Below, one piece after another: positions 8,885 to 17,873 of a DNA stretch of 35,535 bases. Position 1 is the stretch's first letter. Each line of letters starts with the position of its first letter. The notes under the pieces are model-generated. The model had not been told where the DNA came from and did not search any database. It worked only from the letters and a program-made list of their open reading frames with translations. The translations under genes were made by a program, and so were the position numbers. The DNA lies in assembly GCA_947628405.1 (NCBI GenBank), contig CANQZR010000008.1, forward strand, positions 1 to 35,535, written 5' to 3'. Source of the stretch: an uncultured Clostridia bacterium. Lineage in GTDB: Bacteria; Bacillota; Clostridia; Oscillospirales; Ruminococcaceae.

Positions 8885-9754
8885 GTGAAAATTTTAGTAA
8901 TAGGCGGTACAAGATTTTTTGGAATACACGCGGTAAATGAACTTCTGAAAACGGGACATAATGTTACAATTGCAACAAGAGGAAGAACGTCGGATAATTT
9001 CGGAGACAGAGTAGAAAGGATAATCGTTGAAAGGACTAATGCAGAAAACATGAAAAATGTTTTTGCCGGCAGACATTATGATGTTGTTATAGATAATATA
9101 GCCTATTGCTCAAATGATATAAAATACGCTCTTGAAAATATAGATCATGATAAATACATTTTTACGTCCAGCACTGCTGTTTATGAACCAAAGCATTTGA
9201 ATACGCTCGAAGTTGATTTTGACGGATCATCAAAAGATGTGATATGGTGTGACAGATATAAATTCCCTTACGACGAATCAAAACGTCAGGCAGAACGTGC
9301 TTTATGACAGAAATATTCGGCAAAAAATTGGGCAGCCGTAAGGTATCCGTTTGTTATCGGAAAAGACGATTACACAAAAAGATTGTTATTTTATGTGGAA
9401 CATACAATTAAAGAAATTCCTATGAATATTGATAATTTAAATTGCCAGATGGGATTTGTATTTTCCGACGAAGCAGGAAAATTTCTTGCTTTTCTGGCTG
9501 ATAAAAAATTTAACGGAGCAATAAACGGCGGTTCAAGAGGAACAATTTCTATAAATGAAATAATTAATTATGTTGAAAATAAAACCGGTAAAAAAGCCGT
9601 TATTGACATATCAGGTGAAAACGCTCCATACAACGGCGAACCGGAATACAGCATAAATGCCGATAAAGCAAATTCTATCGGATTTGAATTTTCATCTCTT
9701 CATGACAGAATTTATGAACTGCTGGATAATTATATAAAATTGCTCTGTAATTGA
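8885..9754 (+). pseudogene. NAD-dependent epimerase/dehydratase (SDR), interrupted by in-frame TGA
   Basis: The two ORF-track entries 8885-9307 and 9383-9754 lie in the same reading frame. They are one SDR-family gene of about 289 codons with a TGA at 9305-9307. The N-terminal part has the nucleotide-binding motif GGTRFFG (residues 7-13), FTSSTAVYE and the YxxxK pair in YDESKRQAE. Directly after the TGA the same frame continues with KNWAAVRYPFVIGKDDYTKRL and FYVEHTIKEIPMNIDN, segments usual for this family. GTG start at 8885 after GGGGTG. Other genes here end in TGA, so TGA is a real stop. Recent nonsense mutation or a base error is most likely; a shortened N-terminal product is possible. The substrate is unknown. 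Confidence 0.8.
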
Positions 9755-9803
9755 TGTTCAGATCAGGCCATAAAATAATTTATTAATAATGGAGGAGTTT
9801 CAT

Positions 9804-9968
9804 ATGGACGCACTTGAATTTATCCGCGATAAATTTTCACAGGATTGTTCTATAGATACGGTTTTTCATCTTGTTATGTCGGAATATAATTTGTCGGAAG
9901 ATGAAGCCAGAAAAAAAATAAACGAGTATTTTGAAATAATTGATTCGATCGACAGATCGCGCAGTTGA
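9804..9968 (+). CDS. 54-residue hypothetical protein upstream of ftsY
   Basis: This ORF is too short for the track. It reads MDALEFIRDKFSQDC... to ...DSIDRSRS and ends in TGA. A strong GGAGGAG lies 6-7 bases before the ATG, and codon use looks like the neighbours, so it is probably translated. The product is acidic and predicted helical (EDEARKKINEYFEII), with one cysteine, no membrane segment and no motif I recognise. It sits 36 bases before ftsY and 49 bases after the broken epimerase. Its function cannot be stated; it could be a small soluble helical protein co-transcribed with ftsY. Confidence 0.6.
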   Translation: MDALEFIRDKFSQDCSIDTVFHLVMSEYNLSEDEARKKINEYFEIIDSIDRSRS

Positions 9969-10004
9969 ATTAAATTATTTACGAATGTCAAGGAGGTATT
10001 TTAA

Positions 10005-11279
10005 ATGAATATTTTCAGTAAGATCGCCGCAGGTCTGAAAAAGACTAAAGATTCAATGATAGGCAGACTGGAAGCATTGATGAATTCCTTTACAAAAATC
10101 GACGAGGAATTTTTTGAAGAACTTGAAGAACTGCTTATCACCTGTGATATAGGCGTTGAAACTTCACTTGATATTTGTGAAAAATTGCGTGAAAAAGTCA
10201 AGGAAAAAGGTATAACCGATCCTGCTTTGATAAAAAATGAATTAAAAGATATCATTACCGAAATGCTCGGCGAGGATAAGGAGATAGATATTTCCAACAA
10301 ACCTGCCGTAATTCTTGTGATAGGCGTTAACGGTGCCGGAAAAACCACTACTATCGGTAAACTTGCGGCGCGATATAAAAATGAAGGCAAAAATGTTCTT
10401 GTCGCGGCTGCGGATACTTTCCGTGCTGCTGCAATTGACCAGCTGCAGGTTTGGACAGAACGTGCAGGCGTTGATATCATCAAACATGATGAAGGCTCGG
10501 ATCCGGCTTCTGTTGTATTTGACGCTGTTACTGCCGCAAAAGCGAGAGGTACAGACGTGCTTATTTGCGATACCGCGGGACGTCTTCACAACAAAAAAAA
10601 TCTTATGGACGAACTGAAAAAAATAAGCCGTATCGTTCATCAGCAGGCGGAAAATTGTTCTCTTGAAACATTGCTCGTTCTTGATGCGACAACGGGACAA
10701 AACGCCGTAAATCAGGCTAAACTTTTCGGTGAAGCGGCAGAGCTTACCGGTATAGTTCTGACAAAACTGGACGGAACCGCAAAAGGCGGAATAATAATAT
10801 CTATTCACAGGGAACTCGGTATCCCGGTAAAACTTATAGGCGTCGGCGAAAAAATTGATGATTTGCAGGATTTTCATGCAAAAGATTTTGCTGATGCTTT
10901 ATTCGAGACGGAAACGGATTTTGATTATAATTATGAACGCCTCACAGATGAAGAAAATGCTGAAATTTCTGATGATATCGTTGCAGGTGATTCAGACGAA
11001 AAAATAATTTCCGGTGAAATTACGGAAGAAATTGCTGCCAACGAGATAATTGATGAAGATGTTCCCGATATTACAGAAAATATTGAAGATGTAATTCAGA
11101 CAACCGAAGAAAATATTCCCGATAATGAAGAATCCGTCACAGAAGATGAAATTTCCGAAACACCGAAGAAAAAAGACCATGGTAAATTTGAATTTTTATT
11201 TAAAGAAATAACTTTCGGAAAAAAGAAAAAATCAGATGAAGATCCGGAGAATGAAAGCAATTCGGAGGGATCGGAATGA
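10005..11279 (+). CDS. ftsY: Signal recognition particle receptor FtsY with C-terminal acidic tail
   Basis: FtsY is the SRP receptor GTPase that docks ribosome-nascent chains at the membrane. The NG domain starts almost at residue 1 ([15 protein letters not shown]), with G1 GVNGAGKTT at about 107, [13 protein letters not shown]3 [12 protein letters not shown] and G4 [10 protein letters not shown]. The NG core ends near residue 298. Some 125 further residues follow: a long stretch rich in Glu and Asp, then [16 protein letters not shown] and an acidic end. In most FtsY proteins the acidic A region is N-terminal, so this layout is inverted. The start follows AAGGAGG. It overlaps the next gene by 4 bases (ATGA). 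Confidence 0.94.
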   Translation: MNIFSKIAAGLKKTKDSMIGRLEALMNSFTKIDEEFFEELEELLITCDIGVETSLDICEKLREKVKEKGITDPALIKNELKDIITEMLGEDKEIDISNKPAVILVIGVNGAGKTTTIGKLAARYKNEGKNVLVAAADTFRAAAIDQLQVWTERAGVDIIKHDEGSDPASVVFDAVTAAKARGTDVLICDTAGRLHNKKNLMDELKKISRIVHQQAENCSLETLLVLDATTGQNAVNQAKLFGEAAELTGIVLTKLDGTAKGGIIISIHRELGIPVKLIGVGEKIDDLQDFHAKDFADALFETETDFDYNYERLTDEENAEISDDIVAGDSDEKIISGEITEEIAANEIIDEDVPDITENIEDVIQTTEENIPDNEESVTEDEISETPKKKDHGKFEFLFKEITFGKKKKSDEDPENESNSEGSE

Positions 11280-11842
11280 AAATTATCCTTGCGTCAAATA
11301 ATAAGAATAAATTGCGTGAGGTCAGGGAGATACTTGAACCTATCGGAATTGACGTGATCTCCCAATCGGAAGCTGGAGTTGACATTGAAGCAGAGGAAAC
11401 CGGAAAAACCTTTGAGGAAAACGCATATATAAAGGCAAAAGCGGTCTATGATATAAAAAAGCTCCCGGTAATTGCTGACGACAGCGGACTTGAGATCGAT
11501 GCTTTGAACGGCGCACCGGGGATATATTCCGCAAGATACGCCGAGCCGGGACACAGACGGGAAAAAGTTCTTAATGAAATGATAAATATTCCCGATGAAA
11601 AGCGTACTGCAAATTTTACCTGCTGTATTTGTTATATTGATAATGACGGCAATGCTCATTATTTTACCGGAAAAGTTTTCGGAAAAATAGGCTATGAAAG
11701 CCGCGGAACGAACGGCTTTGGATATGATCCGATATTTATGTACGGAGATAAAACATTTGCGGAACTTACTGCGGAAGAAAAAAATTCGGTAAGTCACAGA
11801 GCCGACGCTTTGAAAAAGTTAAAAGAATTTTTTGAAATGTGA
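11276..11842 (+). CDS. rdgB: Non-canonical purine NTP pyrophosphatase (RdgB/HAM1 family)
   Basis: This enzyme hydrolyses ITP, dITP and XTP to monophosphates and so keeps deaminated purines out of DNA and RNA. The length of 188 residues fits. The substrate-binding start LASNNKNKLREVREIL (residues 4-19), the metal-binding ADDSGLEIDALNGAPGIYSARYA and the C-terminal GTNGFGYDPIF and SHRADAL motifs are all present and intact. The ATG overlaps the ftsY stop by four bases, and polA follows after 9 bases. With polA next door, a genome-maintenance role in one transcript is reasonable. Confidence 0.95.
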   Translation: MKIILASNNKNKLREVREILEPIGIDVISQSEAGVDIEAEETGKTFEENAYIKAKAVYDIKKLPVIADDSGLEIDALNGAPGIYSARYAEPGHRREKVLNEMINIPDEKRTANFTCCICYIDNDGNAHYFTGKVFGKIGYESRGTNGFGYDPIFMYGDKTFAELTAEEKNSVSHRADALKKLKEFFEM

Positions 11843-11851
11843 GGAATTTTT

Positions 11852-14389
11852 ATGAAACTTCTTGCAATTGACGGCAACAGCATAATGAACCGTGCTTTTT
11901 ACGGTATAAAAATGCTTTCAAATAGATCCGGAATGTACACAAATGCAATAACCGGCTTTATGAATATTTATCTTGCGACGGTAAATGATATTTCACCTGA
12001 CGGAATTGCCGTTGCTTTTGATATGCGTGCGCCTACATTCCGCCACAAAGCGGTAAGCTCATATAAAGCAAATCGTCATGGAATGCCGGACGAGCTTGCA
12101 CAGCAAATGCCTGAAATAAAAAAGATACTTTCTTACCTTGGAGTAAATGTTATTGAATGTGAGGGCTTTGAGGCAGATGATATTCTCGGAACGCTTGCAA
12201 AAATTTGCAGTGATTCTGACGGTGAATGTTATATTCTTACCGGCGACAGGGATTCGCTGCAATTGATAGATGATAAAGTCACTGTTTTGCTTCATACGAT
12301 GAAAGGCACAATTAAATATAATGAAGAAAAATTTACTGAAGAATACGGAATTTCTCCGATAGAATTGATCGACCTTAAAGCTCTTATGGGAGACAGTTCG
12401 GATAATATAAGCGGCGTTAAGGGAATAGGTGAAAAAACTGCAAAGCAGCTTATTCATGATCATCATACGATCGAACAGCTTTATGCGGATATTGATGCAG
12501 GAAACATTGAAGCCACAAAGTCGGTAATTGCAAAACTTGAAGCAGGAAAAGCTGATGCCGAACAGAGCAAATGGCTTGCTACGATAGTTAAGAATGTACC
12601 TATTGAAAATAATTTGTATGATTACAAATTAGGCGAGATCAATAAGGAAAAAATTTCGGAGATACTTACAAAACTTGAAATGTTCAGACTTCTTGACAGG
12701 CTTGAAATATTGCCTTCTGAAATTTCATCAGATCCTTCCGAAACTGTTTTTGAAAAAATCAATTATGAAATTTCAGGAGAATTTGGTGAAGATATTTCTA
12801 AAATAAATAAAGCTGCTTTTATTTTTAATGATGGAATAGTTCAACTTATTTACGATAAAAAAATTTATATAATTTCTGACAAAAGCAAGCAGCTTGATTT
12901 TTTTGCATCAGATTGTGAAAAAATTACTTTTGGAGCAAAGCCTGCATACCGTTTCTGCTTTGAAAACGGAAGAGAAATGAAAAATATCATTTCCGACGCA
13001 GATATCCTCGGATATATTTTAAATACAAATTCCAGTGAATATGCCATTGAAAGATTATGTAAGGAATATGGCGCTCCCGTTTATCCTGAACTTGGAGAAT
13101 TTGCGGATATTGCCGAACTTCCTGCACTTACAGAGATCATGCTTGCAGAAATTGAAAAACAAGGTATGATGAAAATTCTTAAAGAGATCGAACTGCCGCT
13201 TACCGAAGTTCTTGCGTCTATGGAATACTATGGCGTGCGCATTGATAAAGACGGTATAAAAAATTTCGGAGAAAAATTGACTGAAGATATTTCCGCAGTT
13301 GAAAAACAAATTTATTTTATGGCAGGACATGAATTTAATATTTCGTCACCTAAACAATTAGGAACGGTTTTATTTGAAGAAATGGGGCTCCCGGCAGGCA
13401 AAAAGACAAAAACCGGTTATTCTACCAATGCAGATGTCCTTGAAAATCTTCGGGATAAACACGAAATCGTCGATCTGATATTGCAATATCGACAGCTTAC
13501 AAAATTAAATTCAACATATGTTGAGGGATTTTTAAAAGTCGTATCTGATGATGGACGGGTACGTTCACTTTTTAAGCAGACCGAAACAAGAACAGGCAGA
13601 ATTTCTTCGGCAGAACCTAATGTTCAGAATATTCCTGTCCGTACCGAACTTGGCAGAAATATGCGTAAATTTTTTATTGCAGACGAAGGTTATGTACTTT
13701 TGGACGCGGATTACAGCCAGATCGAACTGCGTATCCTCGCACATATGAGCGGAGATAAAAATATGCAGGACGGTTTTATAAAAGGCATGGATATTCATAC
13801 AGCAACGGCGGCTCAGGTCTTTGATATGCCTGCGGAAATGGTCACTTCCGAAATGCGACGTGCCGCAAAAGCTGTAAATTTTGGTATTGTTTATGGAATT
13901 GGCGCTTTTTCACTTTCAAAGGATATTGATGTATCCGTAGCAGAAGCCGATCGTTATATAAAAAATTATCTTGCGCGTTATCCAAGAGTACATGATTTTA
14001 TGGAAAAAGTCGTTGAAGACGCAAAGAAAAACGGTTATGCATCAACAATGTTCGGACGGCGCAGACCTATTCCGGAGCTTAAAAATTCCAATAAAAATAT
14101 TCAGGCTTTCGGTAAAAGAGCAGCAATGAACGCACCTATCCAAGGTACTGCGGCAGATATTATAAAAATTGCAATGATAAAAGTTTATGAACGCCTAAAA
14201 GCCGAAAAATTAGATGCAAAACTGATATTGCAAGTACATGACGAACTTATAATTGAAGTCAGAGAAAGTGATGCTGAACGTGCGTCAGCAGTATTGGGCG
14301 AGGAAATGCGCAACGCTGTAAAACTTGATATTCCGCTTACTGCTGATGTTTCAAAAGGCAAAACATGGTATGACGCAAAACAAGGCTGA
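11852..14389 (+). CDS. polA: DNA polymerase I
   Basis: Pol I fills repair gaps and removes RNA primers. The N-terminal 5'-3' exonuclease domain is intact (LLAIDGNSIMNRAFYG, CEGFEADDILG, GDSSDNISGVKGIGEKTA). The middle domain (about residues 295-400) keeps the exonuclease-like fold but lacks the DxE motif of proofreading enzymes (the segment reads AAFIFNDGIVQ), so 3'-5' proofreading is probably lost, as in many Firmicutes. Polymerase motifs are complete: A DYSQIELRILAHMSGD, B RRAAKAVNFGIVYG, C QVHDEL. At 845 residues it is slightly short for the family. The start follows GAGGAATTTTT. Confidence 0.96.
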   Translation: MKLLAIDGNSIMNRAFYGIKMLSNRSGMYTNAITGFMNIYLATVNDISPDGIAVAFDMRAPTFRHKAVSSYKANRHGMPDELAQQMPEIKKILSYLGVNVIECEGFEADDILGTLAKICSDSDGECYILTGDRDSLQLIDDKVTVLLHTMKGTIKYNEEKFTEEYGISPIELIDLKALMGDSSDNISGVKGIGEKTAKQLIHDHHTIEQLYADIDAGNIEATKSVIAKLEAGKADAEQSKWLATIVKNVPIENNLYDYKLGEINKEKISEILTKLEMFRLLDRLEILPSEISSDPSETVFEKINYEISGEFGEDISKINKAAFIFNDGIVQLIYDKKIYIISDKSKQLDFFASDCEKITFGAKPAYRFCFENGREMKNIISDADILGYILNTNSSEYAIERLCKEYGAPVYPELGEFADIAELPALTEIMLAEIEKQGMMKILKEIELPLTEVLASMEYYGVRIDKDGIKNFGEKLTEDISAVEKQIYFMAGHEFNISSPKQLGTVLFEEMGLPAGKKTKTGYSTNADVLENLRDKHEIVDLILQYRQLTKLNSTYVEGFLKVVSDDGRVRSLFKQTETRTGRISSAEPNVQNIPVRTELGRNMRKFFIADEGYVLLDADYSQIELRILAHMSGDKNMQDGFIKGMDIHTATAAQVFDMPAEMVTSEMRRAAKAVNFGIVYGIGAFSLSKDIDVSVAEADRYIKNYLARYPRVHDFMEKVVEDAKKNGYASTMFGRRRPIPELKNSNKNIQAFGKRAAMNAPIQGTAADIIKIAMIKVYERLKAEKLDAKLILQVHDELIIEVRESDAERASAVLGEEMRNAVKLDIPLTADVSKGKTWYDAKQG

Positions 14390-14435
14390 GCCTTTTCAAA
14401 TATATTTTTTGTGGCTGTACAATTCCGGTGATTAT

Positions 14436-14942
14436 ATGTTAAAAAATAATATTGAAAAAATTTCAGCATTGGCAATTGAATTTGTTTTTTACAGTTTTAT
14501 TGGCTGGCTTTATGAAACGATTCTTACAACGGCTGTATGGGGACATTTTGCAGACAGGGGAATGTTGCATCTTCCTATTTGTCCTATATACGGATTTTGC
14601 GCACTTATCCTGATTTTTATTTTCAGCAAATTAAAAAATGTTCCATTGATTTTTATTCTGGGAACTCTTCTGACGACTGCTGCGGAACTTTTAGCTTCAT
14701 ATGTTCTTGAATTTTTCACAGATAAACGTTTGTGGGATTATGATAATTGGCATTTCAATTTTCAAGGCAGGATAGCTCTTGGAAGCAGTCTGATATTCGG
14801 AACATTGTGCGTTATTCTGATAAAGTTATTACATCCGTTTGCTGTGAAAATTTGCGAAAAAATACGCGGAAAAGTGCTTGAAATTATTGCTTTTGTCCTA
14901 TTGTTTTTGATTATAGGAGATTTTTTATGGGTAATTTTATGA
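14436..14942 (+). CDS. Small multi-pass membrane protein, putative ABC-transporter type IV permease-like (PF06541-like)
   Basis: I start this at the ATG at 14436 (MLKNNIEKISALAIEF), because the track's start at 14325 lies inside polA and the extra residues are a shadow of it. The Shine-Dalgarno signal (CCGGTGATT) is weak. The 168-residue product has about five hydrophobic segments (LAIEFVFYSFIGWLYE, YGFCALILIFIF, PLIFILGTLLTTAAELLAS, LGSSLIFGTLCVILI, IIAFVLLFLIIGDFLW). The FYSFIGWLYET and YELL-like LWDYDNWHFNFQGR parts match what I recall of the family annotated as CmpB-like ABC transporter permease; transport activity is unproven. No ATPase gene is adjacent. Confidence 0.65.
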   Translation: MLKNNIEKISALAIEFVFYSFIGWLYETILTTAVWGHFADRGMLHLPICPIYGFCALILIFIFSKLKNVPLIFILGTLLTTAAELLASYVLEFFTDKRLWDYDNWHFNFQGRIALGSSLIFGTLCVILIKLLHPFAVKICEKIRGKVLEIIAFVLLFLIIGDFLWVIL

Positions 14943-15334
14943 AACATTTAAAAAAGACATTTATTATAATTCTTTTATTGCCGTTGATATTGATATTTGC
15001 ATACATATTTTTTGAAATTTTCGGAATGTGCGTAAATCACATTGCTACCGCTCGTCAGACCGATAAATTACAGAACATTCTTGAAAATAAAATTGATGAT
15101 ATTAATTTTATAGATGTTTATTCGGAAACGGGCAACACGTCGGGAACAGGAAATCACGTTGATTGTTTATCAGAAATTTCTTTTTCTACGGAAATGCAGA
15201 TCGGTGAGATCAATAATATTTTTTCTGAAATTTACGATAATGATGTTTTCATTCTGAATAAAGATGATAGCGGAAATTATAAGCTTAAATTATGTACATT
15301 TGCACCATTTTGGGACAATATTGAGGGACATTAA
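14927..15334 (+). CDS. Membrane-anchored hypothetical protein, 135 aa
   Basis: The gene overlaps the preceding one by 16 bases. The start at 14927 has AGGAGA 7 bases upstream; a second ATG at 14939 (MKHLKK) is possible. Residues 9-33 form one transmembrane or uncleaved signal segment (TFIIILLLPLILIFAYIFFEIF) after a short basic head. The rest (about 100 residues) is soluble, acidic and probably outside the cell, with three cysteines and a GNTSGTGNHVDCL loop. I recognise no family. The overlap suggests translational coupling with the upstream membrane protein, so the two may work together; this is inference. Confidence 0.6.
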   Translation: MGNFMKHLKKTFIIILLLPLILIFAYIFFEIFGMCVNHIATARQTDKLQNILENKIDDINFIDVYSETGNTSGTGNHVDCLSEISFSTEMQIGEINNIFSEIYDNDVFILNKDDSGNYKLKLCTFAPFWDNIEGH

Positions 15335-15336
15335 AG

Positions 15337-15363
15337 ATAAAGATTCAAAAGGGAGATCTTTAT
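15337..15363 (+). other. Hairpin around the GNAT ribosome-binding site
   Basis: ATAAAGAT and ATCTTTAT form an 8-bp perfect stem. The 11-base loop holds GGGAG, and the right arm takes in the first two bases of the ATG at 15362. It could modulate translation, though A/T pairs make it weak and chance pairing is possible. Confidence 0.35.
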
Positions 15364-15778
15364 GAGGTTTTTGATTAGTAAAACACTTACTGACGATGCA
15401 AAAAAGATCCGTGAAGATGTTTTTGTCAAAGAACAGGGATTTCAGAATGAATTTGATGAACTTGACAAAAAGTCTTTGCATATTGTTTTATATGATGAAA
15501 ATATTCCTGTTGCTGTTTGCAGGCTTTATTGCGAAAATTTCGTTTACGTTCTTGGACGTCTTGCGGTCATAAAAAATTATCGTGGGAAAAATATCGGCTC
15601 ATTGATGCTTGAAGAAGCGGAAAAATATGTGAGAGAAAAGGGCGGTAATGAAATAATTTTACACGCTCAATGCCGTGCAGTCAGATTTTATAAAAAATCA
15701 GGATATTCAGAATACGGTGAAATTGATTATGACGAATTTTGTCCGCATATCCACATGAGAAAATTATTGCATAATTAA
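15362..15778 (+). CDS. GNAT N-acetyltransferase, ElaA-like
   Basis: The 138-residue protein has the GNAT fold order: an N-terminal VFVKEQGF segment (typical of the ElaA/YjcF-like branch), a central strand VLGRLAVIKNYRGKNIGSLML with the acetyl-CoA-binding RxxxxG, and a C-terminal RAVRFYKKSGYSEYG followed by HIHMRK. The substrate is not predictable. The start has GGGAG 6 bases upstream. Its ribosome site lies in the loop of an 8-bp inverted repeat whose right arm includes the first two bases of the ATG (see the hairpin entry). The histidine phosphatase gene follows after 29 bases. Confidence 0.85.
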   Translation: MRFLISKTLTDDAKKIREDVFVKEQGFQNEFDELDKKSLHIVLYDENIPVAVCRLYCENFVYVLGRLAVIKNYRGKNIGSLMLEEAEKYVREKGGNEIILHAQCRAVRFYKKSGYSEYGEIDYDEFCPHIHMRKLLHN

Positions 15779-15807
15779 CAGTGCTCCACAAAAAAAGGAG
15801 AAATTTT

Positions 15808-16383
15808 ATGACGCATATTTATTTTGTACGTCATGCAGAACCAAATTATAATAATCATGATGATCTGTCTCGTGAATTATCACCAAAAGGCTTGCAGGAC
15901 AGAAAATTAGTTACCGAATTTTTATCTGATAAACAAATTGATGTTGTCATTTCAAGTCCTTATAAAAGAGCAGTTGATACCGTAAAGGACTTCGCAGATA
16001 ATTATGGATTTGAAATCGAGATAATGGATCATTTCCGTGAAAGAAAGATAACAGATGATTGGATAAATACATTTGCAGGATTTACTCAAAAGCAATGGGA
16101 GAATTTTTCTTTTAAATTACCGGGAGGAGAGTCTCTGAACGAAGTCCAGAAGCGAAATATTTCAGGGCTTGAATTAGTTTTGAAAAAATATTGCGGTAAA
16201 AATGTTGTTATAGGAAGTCATGGAACGGCATTAAGCACGGTAATTAATTATTACGATAATTCTTTTGAATATAAAGATTTTGAAAAAATAAAATTTATAA
16301 TGCCTTTTATTGTTGAATTTATCTTTGATGATGATCTGATATACACTAAAATTGAAAAATATTTTTTTGATATGACAAGTTAA
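15808..16383 (+). CDS. Histidine phosphatase family protein
   Basis: The start is moved from the track's GTG at 15781 to the ATG at 15808, because AAAGGAG lies 7 bases before that ATG and inside the longer reading. The 191-residue product begins THIYFVRHAEPNY, carrying the RHxE-type RHAE catalytic motif, with the second catalytic histidine in VIGSHGTALS near residue 140. SSPYKRAVDT is the usual third motif. This is the phosphoglycerate-mutase-like superfamily (2H-phosphatase); members range from metabolic phosphatases to cobalamin enzymes. No cobalamin genes are nearby, so the substrate is unknown. Confidence 0.85.
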   Translation: MTHIYFVRHAEPNYNNHDDLSRELSPKGLQDRKLVTEFLSDKQIDVVISSPYKRAVDTVKDFADNYGFEIEIMDHFRERKITDDWINTFAGFTQKQWENFSFKLPGGESLNEVQKRNISGLELVLKKYCGKNVVIGSHGTALSTVINYYDNSFEYKDFEKIKFIMPFIVEFIFDDDLIYTKIEKYFFDMTS

Positions 16384-16401
16384 TTTAAGGAGAATTTCAA
16401 T

Positions 16402-17376
16402 TTGGAATATATTTATATCGGTAATGTGAAAATTGAAAAAACTGCCGCTCTTGCGCCTATGGCTTCTGTTGCTGACAGAGCGTATCGCGCTATTTGCAAG
16501 GAAAACGGCGCAGCTTATATGGTGTCCGAAATGATCTCCGCAAAGGGACTTTGCTATTCCGACAGAAAAACGGAAGAACTGTGTACAGTCATGGAAAACG
16601 AACGCCCGTATGCACTCCAGCTTTTTGGAGATGATCCCTATTTTATGGCTGAAGCTGCAAAAAAATTAATGAAATATTCTCCCGATATAATTGATGTAAA
16701 TATGGGCTGCCCAGTCCCTAAAATTGCCGGAAACGGCGCAGGTTCTGCATTAATGAAAGAACCATTATTGGCAGCAAAAATTATTTCTGCAATGGTTAAG
16801 GCAGTCTCTGTCCCAATAACGATAAAAATACGCAAAGGCTGGGATGAAGAGCATATAAATGCAGTTGAATTTTCAAAAATTCTTGAAGAAGCCGGCGCGT
16901 CGGCAATTACAATTCACGGACGTACAAAAAATCAGATGTATCATGGGAAAGCCGATTGGGAAATTATTCGTAAAGTTAAGGAAAATGTAAAAATTCCCGT
17001 TATCGGGAACGGAGATGTGGTTTCCCCCGAAAGTGCAGAAAAAATGTACAATGAAACAGGCTGCGATCTTGTTATGATAGGACGTGGGAGCTATGGTAAA
17101 CCGTGGATCTTTAAAAATATTCGTCATTATTTTGAAACAGGAGAAATTCTTTCCGAGCCAACGCTTGACCAACGCCTTGAAATTATGTGCAGACAGGTAG
17201 AATTATCGGTAAAATATAAAGGTGAACGAATTGGAATAAGTGAAGCGCGGCGACAGTGCGCATATTATCTGAAAGGACTTCCAAATGCGGCGGCATTCAG
17301 GAACAAGTGTGGAAGTTTAAATTCTTTGAACGATCTTCGGGAGCTTTGCAATGAGGTGAAAACAGTCTGTGAATGA
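16402..17376 (+). CDS. dusB: tRNA-dihydrouridine synthase (DusB type)
   Basis: Dus enzymes reduce uridine to dihydrouridine in the tRNA D-loop with NADPH and FMN. The N-terminus LAPMASVADRAYR and the motifs YALQLFGDDP, DVNMGCPVPKIAGNGAGSAL (with the catalytic-loop cysteine), ITIHGRTKNQMY, IGNGDV and MIGRGSYGKPWIF are typical, and the helical C-terminal RNA-binding domain is complete at 324 residues. The start is TTG at 16402, with AAGGAG 9 bases upstream and no better ATG. The subfamily DusB is assigned from length and motif spacing. The 3' end overlaps the rimI-like gene by 8 bases. Confidence 0.92.
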   Translation: MEYIYIGNVKIEKTAALAPMASVADRAYRAICKENGAAYMVSEMISAKGLCYSDRKTEELCTVMENERPYALQLFGDDPYFMAEAAKKLMKYSPDIIDVNMGCPVPKIAGNGAGSALMKEPLLAAKIISAMVKAVSVPITIKIRKGWDEEHINAVEFSKILEEAGASAITIHGRTKNQMYHGKADWEIIRKVKENVKIPVIGNGDVVSPESAEKMYNETGCDLVMIGRGSYGKPWIFKNIRHYFETGEILSEPTLDQRLEIMCRQVELSVKYKGERIGISEARRQCAYYLKGLPNAAAFRNKCGSLNSLNDLRELCNEVKTVCE

Positions 17377-17812
17377 AATAATTATCCGTGATGTTTGCAA
17401 AAATGATATTCCGCAAATTGCGGAAATTGAAAAAATTTCTTTTACCGATCCATGGACGGAAAATGCACTGATGTCACAAATTCCTGAAAAATACGGGATT
17501 TTTTTAACAGCGGAAAAATGTAATAAAATTGTTGGCTATATTATCGGTTCGTGCGATGGCGAAAATGCATTTATTGAAAAAATTGCTGTTGAAAGATCCG
17601 CAAGAAAACAAGGCATAGGAACAGCTTTATTAAATAAATTTATGTCGGAAATTTCAAATTCTGCAAAACAGATTTCACTTGAAGTCAGAGAGTCAAATTC
17701 CGAAGCAAAAGCATTATATTTTTCTGTAGGATTTGAAACCGCAGGCATAAGAAAAGATCTTTATGAATTTCCAAAGGAAAATGGGATCGTTATGATCAAA
17801 AGAATAAGATAA
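17369..17812 (+). CDS. rimI: GNAT acetyltransferase, RimI-like
   Basis: RimI acetylates the N-terminal alanine of ribosomal protein bS18. The 147-residue length, IAEIEKISFTDPWTENAL at the start, the AcCoA loop RSARKQGIGTALL (about residues 72-85) and the end SLEVRESNSEAKALYFSVGFE are typical of RimI. GTG start at 17369 with GAGGTG 10 bases upstream, inside the dusB end. In many Firmicutes rimI lies with tsaB and tsaD; it does not here, so the substrate assignment is by motif only and another protein substrate is possible. It ends at a strong terminator. Confidence 0.8.
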   Translation: MNEIIIRDVCKNDIPQIAEIEKISFTDPWTENALMSQIPEKYGIFLTAEKCNKIVGYIIGSCDGENAFIEKIAVERSARKQGIGTALLNKFMSEISNSAKQISLEVRESNSEAKALYFSVGFETAGIRKDLYEFPKENGIVMIKRIR

Positions 17813-17850
17813 AAAAGCGGCGCTCCATTTAATTTGAAGCGCCGCTTTTT
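17812..17850. terminator. Bidirectional intrinsic terminator between rimI-like gene and Bce permease
   Basis: AAAAAGCGGCGCT and AGCGCCGCTTTTT form a perfect 13-bp inverted repeat with a 13-base loop. The flanking A and T runs supply a U tract on either strand. It lies between the stops of two convergent genes, so it can end both transcripts. Confidence 0.93.
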
Positions 17851-17873
17851 GCAGGCAATTTATCGCGGTAATT

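Noticed and set aside
9305-9345. TGA in the epimerase as a selenocysteine codon
   Set aside because: I see no convincing SECIS-like stem right after the TGA, and the family is not known for selenoproteins.
14325-14435. Longer N-terminus of the small membrane protein at 14436
   Set aside because: The extra residues lie inside polA and are hydrophilic, unlike the membrane protein; the internal ATG gives a normal family start.
17369-17812. tsaB-rimI-tsaD cluster
   Set aside because: Only the rimI-like acetyltransferase is present; the neighbours are dusB and a terminator.
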